Shown here one piece after another: positions 12,890 to 25,603 of a stretch of 64,000 nt of DNA. A program made the position numbers and the translations under genes. Origin of the DNA: Apostichopus japonicus (Eukaryota; Echinodermata; Holothuroidea; Aspidochirotida; Stichopodidae); the NCBI RefSeq assembly GCF_037975245.1, contig NC_092577.1, forward strand, positions 26,535,398 through 26,599,397. Direction: 5' to 3'. The stretch's first letter is position 1, and the number at the start of each line of letters is the position of its first letter. The notes beneath the pieces were generated by a model. That model had not been told where the DNA came from and ran no database searches. It worked only from the letters and a program-made list of their open reading frames with translations.

Positions 12890-14317
12890 GATTTATCGGT
12901 ATCGCACCTTCGATTTATCGGTAACGCACTTTCGATTTATCGGAACCGCACATTCGATTTATCGGTACCGCACATTCTATTTATCGGTACCGCAATATCG
13001 ATTTATCGGTATCGCACATTCGATTAAACGGTACCGCACTTTCGATTTATCGGTATCGCAAATTCGATAAATCGGTATCGCACATTCGATTAAACGGTAT
13101 CGCACGTTCGATTTATCGGTACCGCACATTCCATTTATCGGTATCGTACATTCGATTTACCGATATCGCACATTCGATTTATCGGCACCGCACATTCGAT
13201 TTATCGGTACCGCAATATCGATTTATCGGTATCGCACATTCGATTTATCGGTACCGCACATTCGATTTATCGGTATCGCAAATTCGATTAATCGGTATCG
13301 CACATTCGATTTATCGGTAACGCAGTTTCGATTTATCGGTACCGCACATTCTATTTATCGGTATCGCAAATTCGATTAATAGGAATCGCACATTCGATTA
13401 AACGGTATCGCACATTCGATTTATCGGTAACGCACTTTCGATTTATCGGTCCCGCATATTCGATTTATCAGTAAAGCACATTCTATTTAACGGTATCGCA
13501 CAATCTATTAATCGGTCTCGCACATTCGATTTATCGGTATCGCACATTCGATTTATCGTTACCGCACATTCTATTTATCGGTATCGTAAATTCGATTTAT
13601 CGGAATCGCACAATCGATTAATCGGTCTCGCACATTCGATTTATCGGTAGCGCACATTCCATTTATCGGCACTGCACATTCGATTTATCGGCACCGTACA
13701 TTCGATTTATAGGTACCGCAATATCGATTTATCGGTATCGCACATTCGATTTATCGGTACCGCTCATTCGATTAATCGGTATCGCAAATTCGATTAATCG
13801 GTATCGCACATTCGATTTATCGGTAACGCAGTTTCGATTTATCGGTACCGCACATTCTATTTATCGGTATCGCAAATTCGATTAATAGGAATCGCACATT
13901 CGATTAAACTGTATCGCACATTCGATTTATCGGTAACGCACTTTCGATTTATCGGTCCCGCACATTCGATTTATCAGCAAAGCACATTCTATTTAACGGT
14001 ATCGCACAATCTATTAATCGGTCTCGCACATTCGATTTATCGGTCTCGCACATTCGATTCATCGGTAGCAATATCGATTAATCGGTACCGCACATTCGAT
14101 TTATCGGTACCGCACAATCGATTTATCGGTATCGCACAATCGATTAATCGGTCTCGCACATTCGATTTATCGGTAGCGCACATTCCATTTATCGGCACTG
14201 CACATTCGATTTATCGGCACCGTACATTCGATTTATAGGTACCGCAATATCGATTTATCGGTATCGCACATTCGATTTATCGGTACCGCTCATTCGATTA
14301 ATCGGTATCGCAAATTC
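12890..14317 (+). repeat. 1,428-bp tandem duplication, copy 2
   Basis: This repeats 11,461-12,889 almost base for base. Differences include ATCGCACATTCTATTTATCGG near 12,178 against ATCGCACAATCGATTAATCGG near 13,606, and ATTAAACGGTATCG near 12,476 against ATTAAACTGTATCG near 13,904. The end of this copy overlaps the start of the first 5,867-bp unit, and the ATTAAACTG change is carried into both of those units. That places the 1,428-bp duplication before the 5,867-bp one. Confidence 0.85.
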
Positions 14318-15778
14318 GATTAATCGGTATCGCACATTCGATTTATCGGCACCGCACATTCGATTTATAGGTACCGCAATATCGATTTATCGGTACCGCA
14401 CATTCGATTTATCGGTATCGCAAATTCGATTAATAGGTTTTGCACATTCGATTAAACGGTACCGCACATTCGATTTATCGGTACCGCAATATCGATTTAT
14501 CGGTATCGCACATTCGATTAATCGGTACCGCACATTCCATTTATCGGTACCGCACATTCGATTTACCGGTATCGCCCATTCGATTAATCGGCACCGCACG
14601 TTCGATTTATCGGTACCGCAATATCGATTTATCGGTATCGCACATACGATTTATCGGTACCGCACATTCGATTTATCGGTACCGCAAATTCGATTTATCG
14701 GTATCGCATATTCGATTAATCGGTATCGCACGTTCGATTTATCGGTATCGCACATTCGATTAATCGGTATCGCAAATTCGATTAATCGGTAACAAACGTT
14801 CGATTTATCGGTACCGCACTTTCGATTTATCGGTACCGCAATATCGATTGATCGGTATCGCACATTCGATTCATCGGTACCGCAATATCGATTTATCGGT
14901 ACCGCACAATCGATTAATCGGTACCGCACATTCGATTTATCGGTACCACACATTCGATTAAACGGTCTCGCATATTCGATTTATCGGTAGCAATATCGAT
15001 TAATCTTTATAGCACATTCCATTTATCGGTATCGTACATTCGATTTACCGATATCGCACATTCGATTTATCGGCACCGCACATTCGATTTATCGGTACCG
15101 CAATATCGATTTATCGGTATCGCGCATTCGATTTATAGGTACCGCACATTCGATTTATCGGTATCGCAAATTCGATTAATCGGTCTCGCACATTCGATTT
15201 ATCGGTAACGCAGTTTCGATTTATCGGTACCGCACAATCGATTTATCGGTATCGCACAATCGATTAATCGGTCTCGCACATTCTATTAATCGGTAGCGCA
15301 AATTCGATTAATAGGTATCGCACATTCGATTAAACGTTATCGCACATTCGATTTATCGGTAACGCACATTCGATTAATCGGTATTGCACATTCGATTAAA
15401 CGGTATCACATATTCGATTTATCAGTAACGCACATTCGATGTATCCTTATCGCACATTAGATTTATCGTTACCGCAATATCGATTTATCGGTATCGCACA
15501 ATCGATTTATCGGTATCGCACATTCGATTGAACGGTACCGCACTTTCGATTTATCGGTATCGCACATTCGATAAATCGGTATCGCACATTCGATTAAACG
15601 GTATCGCACATTCGATTTATCGGTATCGCACATTCGATTTATCGGTACCACAAATTCGATTAATCGGTATCGCACATTCGATTAAACGGTATCGCACCTT
15701 CGATTTATCGGTAACGCACTTTCGATTTATCGTAACCGCACATTCGATTTATCGGCACCGCACATTCGATTTATCGGT

Positions 15779-17051
15779 ACCGCAATATCGATTTATCGGT
15801 ATCGCACATACGATTAAACGGTTCCGCACTTTCGATTAAACGGTATCGCACGTTCGATTTATCGGTAACGCAATATCGATTTATCGGTATCGCACATTCG
15901 ATTTATCGTTACCGCACATTCTATTTATCGGTATCGTAAATTCGATTTATCGGTCTCGCACATTCGATTTATCGGTAGCAATATCGATTAATCGGTACCG
16001 CACATTCGATTTATCGGTACCGCACAATCGATTTATCGGTATCGCACAATCGATTAATCGGTCTCGCACATTCCATTTATCGGCACTGCACATTCCATTT
16101 ATCGGCACTGCACATTCGATTTATCGGCACCGTACATTCGATTTATAGGTACCGCAATATCGATTTATCGGTATCGCACATTCGATTTATCGGTAACGCA
16201 GTTTCGATTTATCGATACCGCACATTCGATTTATCGGTATCGCAAATTCGATTAATAGGTATCGCACATTCGATTAAACGGTATCGCACATTCGATTTAT
16301 CGGTAACGCATATTCGATTTATCGGTATCGCATATTCGATTAATCGGTATCGCACATTCTTTTTATCGGTACCGCACATTCGATTTATTGGTAACGCATA
16401 TTTGATTTATCGGTATCGCACATTCAATTATCGGTATCGCACATTCGATTTATCGGTATCGCACATTCGAATTATCGGTACCGCACATTCGATTTATCGG
16501 TAACGCACATTCGATTTATCGGTATCGCACCTTCGATTTATCGGTAACGCACTTTCGATTTATCGGAACCGCACATTCGATTTATCGGTACCGCACATTC
16601 TATTTATCGGTACCGCAATATCGATTTATCGGTATCGCACATTCGATTAAACGGTACCGCACTTTCGATTTATCGGTATCGCAAATTCGATAAATCGGTA
16701 TCGCACATTCGATTAAACGGTATCGCACGTTCGATTTATCGGTACCGCACATTCCATTTATCGGTATCGTACATTCGATTTACCGATATCGCACATTCGA
16801 TTTATCGGCACCGCACATTCGATTTATCGGTACCGCAATATCGATTTATCGGTATCGCACATTCGATTTATCGGTACCGCACATTCGATTTATCGGTATC
16901 GCAAATTCGATTAATCGGTATCGCACATTCGATTTATCGGTAACGCAGTTTCGATTTATCGGTACCGCACATTCTATTTATCGGTATCGCAAATTCGATT
17001 AATAGGAATCGCACATTCGATTAAACGGTATCGCACATTCGATTTATCGGT
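15779..17051 (+). repeat. 1,273-bp internal tandem duplication, first element
   Basis: GTTCCGCACTTTCGATTAAACGG occurs at 15,821 and 17,094, 1,273 bp apart, and the monomer order between is the same. The junction is visible at about 17,052: the first element passes from TTTATCGGTA straight into CCGCAATATCG, the start of the second element, whereas the second continues with ACGCACTTTCG. The second element has GTATCGAACGTTCG near 17,117 where the first has GTATCGCACGTTCG. Confidence 0.88.
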
Positions 17052-18324
17052 ACCGCAATATCGATTTATCGGTATCGCACATACGATTAAACGGTTCCGC
17101 ACTTTCGATTAAACGGTATCGAACGTTCGATTTATCGGTAACGCAATATCGATTTATCGGTATCGCACATTCGATTTATCGTTACCGCACATTCTATTTA
17201 TCGGTATCGTAAATTCGATTTATCGGTCTCGCACATTCGATTTATCGGTAGCAATATCGATTAATCGGTACCGCACATTCGATTTATCGGTACCGCACAA
17301 TCGATTTATCGGTATCGCACAATCGATTAATCGGTCTCGCACATTCCATTTATCGGCACTGCACATTCCATTTATCGGCACTGCACATTCGATTTATCGG
17401 CACCGTACATTCGATTTATAGGTACCGCAATATCGATTTATCGGTATCGCACATTCGATTTATCGGTAACGCAGTTTCGATTTATCGATACCGCACATTC
17501 GATTTATCGGTATCGCAAATTCGATTAATAGGTATCGCACATTCGATTAAACGGTATCGCACATTCGATTTATCGGTAACGCATATTCGATTTATCGGTA
17601 TCGCATATTCGATTAATCGGTATCGCACATTCTTTTTATCGGTACCGCACATTCGATTTATTGGTAACGCATATTTGATTTATCGGTATCGCACATTCAA
17701 TTATCGGTATCGCACATTCGATTTATCGGTATCGCACATTCGATTTATCGGTACCGCACATTCGATTTATCGGTAACGCACATTCGATTTATCGGTATCG
17801 CACCTTCGATTTATCGGTAACGCACTTTCGATTTATCGGAACCGCACATTCGATTTATCGGTACCGCACATTCTATTTATCGGTACCGCAATATCGATTT
17901 ATCGGTATCGCACATTCGATTAAACGGTACCGCACTTTCGATTTATCGGTATCGCAAATTCGATAAATCGGTATCGCACATTCGATTAAACGGTATCGCA
18001 CGTTCGATTTATCGGTACCGCACATTCCATTTATCGGTATCGTACATTCGATTTACCGATATCGCACATTCGATTTATCGGCACCGCACATTCGATTTAT
18101 CGGTACCGCAATATCGATTTATCGGTATCGCACATTCGATTTATCGGTACCGCACATTCGATTTATCGGTATCGCAAATTCGATTAATCGGTATCGCACA
18201 TTCGATTTATCGGTAACGCAGTTTCGATTTATCGGTACCGCACATTCTATTTATCGGTATCGCAAATTCGATTAATAGGAATCGCACATTCGATTAAACG
18301 GTATCGCACATTCGATTTATCGGT
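17052..18324 (+). repeat. 1,273-bp internal tandem duplication, second element
   Basis: Second copy of 15,779-17,051. It ends where TAACGCACTTTCG, GGTCCCGCATATTCG and CAGTAAAGCAC follow, as they do at 12,000 and 13,428. The same pair is present in the other 5,867-bp unit at 21,646-24,191, so the internal duplication came before duplication of the whole unit. Confidence 0.88.
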
Positions 18325-19725
18325 AACGCACTTTCGATTTATCGGTCCCGCATATTCGATTTATCAGTAAAGCACATTCTATTTAACGGTATCGCACAAT
18401 CTATTAATCGGTCTCGCACATTCGATTTATCGGTATCGCACATTCGATTTATCGTTACCGCACATTCTATTTATCGGTATCGTAAATTCGATTTATCGGA
18501 ATCGCACAATCGATTAATCGGTCTCGCACATTCGATTTATCGGTAGCGCACATTCCATTTATCGGCACTGCACATTCGATTTATCGGCACCGTACATTCG
18601 ATTTATAGGTACCGCAATATCGATTTATCGGTATCGCACATTCGATTTATCGGTACCGCTCATTCGATTAATCGGTATCGCAAATTCGATTAATCGGTAT
18701 CGCACATTCGATTTATCGGTAACGCAGTTTCGATTTATCGGTACCGCACATTCTATTTATCGGTATCGCAAATTCGATTAATAGGAATCGCACATTCGAT
18801 TAAACGGTATCGCACATTCGATTTATCGGTAACGCACTTTCGATTTATCGGTACCGCAATATCGATTTATCGGTATCGCACTTTCGATTTATCGGTACCG
18901 CACATTCGATTTATCGGTACCGCACATACGATTTATCGTTACCGCACATTTGATTTATCGTTATCGCACATTCGATTTATCGGTACCGCAATATCGATTT
19001 ATCGGTACCGCACAATCAATTAATCGGTACCGCACATTCCATTTATCGGTACCGCACATTCGATTTATCGTTATCGCACATTCGATTTATCGGTACCGCA
19101 ATATCGATTAATCGGTACCGCACATTCGATTAATCGGTATCACACGTTCGATTTATCGGTATCGCACATTCCATTATTGGTATCGCACATTCGATTTATC
19201 GGTATCGCGAATTCGAATTATCGGTACCGCACATTCGATTGATCGGTACCGCAATATCGATTTATTGGTATCGCACATTCGATTGACCGGTATCGCAAAT
19301 TCGATTGATCGGCATCGCACATTCGATTTATCGGTACCGCAATATCGATTTATCGGTATGGCACATTCGATTTATCGGTACGGTACCTCACATCGATTTA
19401 TCGGTATCGCAAATTCGATTAATCGCTATCGCACATTCGATTAAACGGTATCGCACATTCGATTTATCGGTAACGCACATTCGATTTATCGGTCTCGTAC
19501 ATTCGATTGATCGGTAGCGCACATTCGATTTATCGGTACCGCAATATTGATTTATCGGTATCGCACATTCCATTTATCGGCACCGCACATTCGATTTATC
19601 GGTACCGCAATATCGATTTATCGGTCGCGCACAATCGATTTATAGGTATCGCACATTCGATTAATCGGTCTCGCACATTCGATTTATCGGCACCGCACAT
19701 TCGATTTATCGGTACCGCACATTCG
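18325..19725 (+). repeat. Right part of the 5,867-bp unit; source-like match to the 31-32 kb repeats
   Basis: To about 18,840 this matches about 12,000-12,520 and 13,430-13,950. From 18,841 it switches to a module also found in the 30-39 kb array: ACCGCACATTTGATTTATCG at 18,941 and 31,728 (offset 12,787), then the 21-bp monomer ATTCCATTATTGG, TATGGCACATTCG and the CGGTACGGTACC 26-mer. The unit therefore joins two satellite subfamilies at a sharp switch point near 18,841. Confidence 0.8.
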
Positions 19726-22700
19726 ATTTATCGGTATCGCAAATTCGATTAATAGGAATCGCACATTCGATTAAACTGTATCGCACATTCGATTTATCGG
19801 TAACGCACTTTCGATTTATCGGTCCCGCACATTCGATTTATCAGCAAAGCACATTCTATTTAACGGTATCGCACAATCTATTAATCGGTCTCGCTCATTC
19901 GATTTATCGGTCTCGCACATTCGATTCATCGGTAGCAATATCGATTAATCGGTACCGCACATTCGATTTATCGGTACCGCACAATCGATTTATCGGTATC
20001 GCACAATCGATTAATCGGTCTCGCACATTCGATTTATCGGTAGCGCACATTCCATTTATCGGCACTGCACATTCGATTTATCGGCACCGTACATTCGATT
20101 TATAGGTACCGCAATATCGATTTATCGGTATCGCACATTCGATTTATCGGTACCGCTCATTCGATTAATCGGTATCGCAAATTCGATTAATCGGTATCGC
20201 ACATTCGATTTATCGGCACCGCACATTCGATTTATAGGTACCGCAATATCGATTTATCGGTACCGCACATTCGATTTATCGGTATCGCAAATTCGATTAA
20301 TAGGTTTTGCACATTCGATTAAACGGTACCGCACATTCGATTTATCGGTACCGCAATATCGATTTATCGGTATCGCACATTCGATTAATCGGTACCGCAC
20401 ATTCCATTTATCGGTACCGCACATTCGATTTACCGGTATCGCCCATTCGATTAATCGGCACCGCACGTTCGATTTATCGGTACCGCAATATCGATTTATC
20501 GGTATCGCACATACGATTTATCGGTACCGCACATTCGATTTATCGGTACCGCAAATTCGATTTATCGGTATCGCATATTCGATTAATCGGTATCGCACGT
20601 TCGATTTATCGGTATCGCACATTCGATTAATCGGTATCGCAAATTCGATTAATCGGTAACAAACGTTCGATTTATCGGTACCGCACTTTCGATTTATCGG
20701 TACCGCAATATCGATTGATCGGTATCGCACATTCGATTCATCGGTACCGCAATATCGATTTATCGGTACCGCACAATCGATTAATCGGTACCGCACATTC
20801 GATTTATCGGTACCACACATTCGATTAAACGGTCTCGCATATTCGTTTTATCGGTAGCAATATCGATTAATCTTTATAGCACATTCCATTTATCGGTATC
20901 GTACATTCGATTTACCGATATCGCACATTCGATTTATCGGCACCGCACATTCGATTTATCGGTACCGCAATATCGATTTATCGGTATCGCGCATTCGATT
21001 TATAGGTACCGCACATTCGATTTATCGGTATCGCAAATTCGATTAATCGGTCTCGCACATTCGATTTATCGGTAACGCAGTTTCGATTTATCGGTACCGC
21101 ACAATCGATTTATCGGTATCGCACAATCGATTAATCGGTCTCGCACATTCTATTAATCGGTAGCGCAAATTCGATTAATAGGTATCGCACATTCGATTAA
21201 ACGTTATCGCACATTCGATTTATCGGTAACGCACATTCGATTAATCGGTATTGCACATTCGATTAAACGGTATCACATATTCGATTTATCAGTAACGCAC
21301 ATTCGATGTATCGTTATCGCACATTAGATTTATCGTTACCGCAATATCGATTTATCGGTATCGCACAATCGATTTATCGGTATCGCACATTCGATTGAAC
21401 GGTACCGCACTTTCGATTTATCGGTATCGCACATTCGATAAATCGGTATCGCACATTCGATTAAACGGTATCGCACATTCGATTTATCGGTATCGCACAT
21501 TCGATTTATCGGTACCACAAATTCGATTAATCGGTATCGCACATTCGATTAAACGGTATCGCACCTTCGATTTATCGGTAACGCACTTTCGATTTATCGT
21601 AACCGCACATTCGATTTATCGGCACCGCACATTCGATTTATCGGTACCGCAATATCGATTTATCGGTATCGCACATACGATTAAACGGTTCCGCACTTTC
21701 GATTAAACGGTATCGCACGTTCGATTTATCGGTAACGCAATATCGATTTATCGGTATCGCACATTCGATTTATCGTTACCGCACATTCTATTTATCGGTA
21801 TCGTAAATTCGATTTATCGGTCTCGCACATTCGATTTATCGGTAGCAATATCGATTAATCGGTACCGCACATTCGATTTATCGGTACCGCACAATCGATT
21901 TATCGGTATCGCACAATCGATTAATCGGTCTCGCACATTCCATTTATCGGCACTGCACATTCCATTTATCGGCACTGCACATTCGATTTATCGGCACCGT
22001 ACATTCGATTTATAGGTACCGCAATATCGATTTATCGGTATCGCACATTCGATTTATCGGTAACGCAGTTTCGATTTATCGATACCGCACATTCGATTTA
22101 TCGGTATCGCAAATTCGATTAATAGGTATCGCACATTCGATTAAACGGTATCGCACATTCGATTTATCGGTAACGCATATTCGATTTATCGGTATCGCAT
22201 ATTCGATTAATCGGTATCGCACATTCTTTTTATCGGTACCGCACATTCGATTTATTGGTAACGCATATTTGATTTATCGGTATCGCACATTCAATTATCG
22301 GTATCGCACATTCGATTTATCGGTATCGCACATTCGATTTATCGGTACCGCACATTCGATTTATCGGTAACGCACATTCGATTTATCGGTATCGCACCTT
22401 CGATTTATCGGTAACGCACTTTCGATTTATCGGAACCGCACATTCGATTTATCGGTACCGCACATTCTATTTATCGGTACCGCAATATCGATTTATCGGT
22501 ATCGCACATTCGATTAAACGGTACCGCACTTTCGATTTATCGGTATCGCAAATTCGATAAATCGGTATCGCACATTCGATTAAACGGTATCGCACGTTCG
22601 ATTTATCGGTACCGCACATTCCATTTATCGGTATCGTACATTCGATTTACCGATATCGCACATTCGATTTATCGGCACCGCACATTCGATTTATCGGTAC

Positions 22701-25603
22701 CGCAATATCGATTTATCGGTATCGCACATTCGATTTATCGGTACCGCACATTCGATTTATCGGTATCGCAAATTCGATTAATCGGTATCGCACATTCGAT
22801 TTATCGGTAACGCAGTTTCGATTTATCGGTACCGCACATTCTATTTATCGGTATCGCAAATTCGATTAATAGGAATCGCACATTCGATTAAACGGTATCG
22901 CACATTCGATTTATCGGTACCGCAATATCGATTTATCGGTATCGCACATACGATTAAACGGTTCCGCACTTTCGATTAAACGGTATCGAACGTTCGATTT
23001 ATCGGTAACGCAATATCGATTTATCGGTATCGCACATTCGATTTATCGTTACCGCACATTCTATTTATCGGTATCGTAAATTCGATTTATCGGTCTCGCA
23101 CATTCGATTTATCGGTAGCAATATCGATTAATCGGTACCGCACATTCGATTTATCGGTACCGCACAATCGATTTATCGGTATCGCACAATCGATTAATCG
23201 GTCTCGCACATTCCATTTATCGGCACTGCACATTCCATTTATCGGCACTGCACATTCGATTTATCGGCACCGTACATTCGATTTATAGGTACCGCAATAT
23301 CGATTTATCGGTATCGCACATTCGATTTATCGGTAACGCAGTTTCGATTTATCGATACCGCACATTCGATTTATCGGTATCGCAAATTCGATTAATAGGT
23401 ATCGCACATTCGATTAAACGGTATCGCACATTCGATTTATCGGTAACGCATATTCGATTTATCGGTATCGCATATTCGATTAATCGGTATCGCACATTCT
23501 TTTTATCGGTACCGCACATTCGATTTATTGGTAACGCATATTTGATTTATCGGTATCGCACATTCAATTATCGGTATCGCACATTCGATTTATCGGTATC
23601 GCACATTCGATTTATCGGTACCGCACATTCGATTTATCGGTAACGCACATTCGATTTATCGGTATCGCACCTTCGATTTATCGGTAACGCACTTTCGATT
23701 TATCGGAACCGCACATTCGATTTATCGGTACCGCACATTCTATTTATCGGTACCGCAATATCGATTTATCGGTATCGCACATTCGATTAAACGGTACCGC
23801 ACTTTCGATTTATCGGTATCGCAAATTCGATAAATCGGTATCGCACATTCGATTAAACGGTATCGCACGTTCGATTTATCGGTACCGCACATTCCATTTA
23901 TCGGTATCGTACATTCGATTTACCGATATCGCACATTCGATTTATCGGCACCGCACATTCGATTTATCGGTACCGCAATATCGATTTATCGGTATCGCAC
24001 ATTCGATTTATCGGTACCGCACATTCGATTTATCGGTATCGCAAATTCGATTAATCGGTATCGCACATTCGATTTATCGGTAACGCAGTTTCGATTTATC
24101 GGTACCGCACATTCTATTTATCGGTATCGCAAATTCGATTAATAGGAATCGCACATTCGATTAAACGGTATCGCACATTCGATTTATCGGTAACGCACTT
24201 TCGATTTATCGGTCCCGCATATTCGATTTATCAGTAAAGCACATTCTATTTAACGGTATCGCACAATCTATTAATCGGTCTCGCACATTCGATTTATCGG
24301 TATCGCACATTCGATTTATCGTTACCGCACATTCTATTTATCGGTATCGTAAATTCGATTTATCGGAATCGCACAATCGATTAATCGGTCTCGCACATTC
24401 GATTTATCGGTAGCGCACATTCCATTTATCGGCACTGCACATTCGATTTATCGGCACCGTACATTCGATTTATAGGTACCGCAATATCGATTTATCGGTA
24501 TCGCACATTCGATTTATCGGTACCGCTCATTCGATTAATCGGTATCGCAAATTCGATTAATCGGTATCGCACATTCGATTTATCGGTAACGCAGTTTCGA
24601 TTTATCGGTACCGCACATTCTATTTATCGGTATCGCAAATTCGATTAATAGGAATCGCACATTCGATTAAACGGTATCGCACATTCGATTTATCGGTAAC
24701 GCACTTTCGATTTATCGGTACCGCAATATCGATTTATCGGTATCGCACTTTCGATTTATCGGTACCGCACATTCGATTTATCGGTACCGCACATACGATT
24801 TATCGTTACCGCACATTTGATTTATCGTTATCGCACATTCGATTTATCGGTACCGCAATATCGATTTATCGGTACCGCACAATCAATTAATCGGTACCGC
24901 ACATTCCATTTATCGGTACCGCACATTCGATTTATCGTTATCGCACATTCGATTTATCGGTACCGCAATATCGATTAATCGGTACCGCACATTCGATTAA
25001 TCGGTATCACACGTTCGATTTATCGGTATCGCACATTCCATTATTGGTATCGCACATTCGATTTATCGGTATCGCGAATTCGAATTATCGGTACCGCACA
25101 TTCGATTGATCGGTACCGCAATATCGATTTATTGGTATCGCACATTCGATTGACCGGTATCGCAAATTCGATTGATCGGCATCGCACATTCGATTTATCG
25201 GTACCGCAATATCGATTTATCGGTATGGCACATTCGATTTATCGGTACGGTACCTCACATCGATTTATCGGTATCGCAAATTCGATTAATCGCTATCGCA
25301 CATTCGATTAAACGGTATCGCACATTCGATTTATCGGTAACGCACATTCGATTTATCGGTCTCGTACATTCGATTGATCGGTAGCGCACATTCGATTTAT
25401 CGGTACCGCAATATTGATTTATCGGTATCGCACATTCCATTTATCGGCACCGCACATTCGATTTATCGGTACCGCAATATCGATTTATCGGTCGCGCACA
25501 ATCGATTTATAGGTATCGCACATTCGATTAATCGGTCTCGCACATTCGATTTATCGGCACCGCACATTCGATTTATCGGTACCGCACATTCGATTTATCG
25601 GTA
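19726..25603 (+). repeat. 5,867-bp tandem unit, copy 2
   Basis: Second unit, abutting the first. It ends near 25,603, where TTTATCGGTAC replaces TTTATCGGTAT of the first-unit junction at 19,737. Private differences include GTCTCGCTCATTCG near 19,889 (CACATTCG in copy 1) and CATATTCGTTTTATCGG near 20,838 (CGATTTATCGG in copy 1). I found only a handful of differences over 5.87 kb, so the duplication is recent, kept alike by conversion, or an assembly duplicate. Confidence 0.93.
21646..24191 (+). repeat. 1,273-bp internal tandem pair within the second 5,867-bp unit
   Basis: The counterpart of 15,779-18,324. GTTCCGCACTTTCG lies at 21,688 and 22,961, again 1,273 bp apart. The GTATCGAACGTTCG change of the second element is present here too (near 22,984), so the whole structure was copied as one block. 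Confidence 0.88.

Larger units (their letters stand above)
13859..19725 (+). repeat. 5,867-bp tandem unit, copy 1
   Basis: Every landmark in this interval recurs 5,867 bp downstream: AAATTCGATTAATAGGAATCG at 13,874 and 19,741, the 9.6-kb-type segment at 14,651 and 20,518, and TTGATCGGCATCGC at 19,305 and 25,172. The left limit is the T/G difference at 13,858 against 19,725. Differences from copy 2 are very few: GTATCCTTATCGC near 15,441 (GTATCGTTATCGC in copy 2), and ATTCGAATTATCGG near 16,466 (ATTCGATTTATCGG in copy 2). The unit has an internal 1,273-bp tandem duplication. It contains no gene. Confidence 0.93.
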
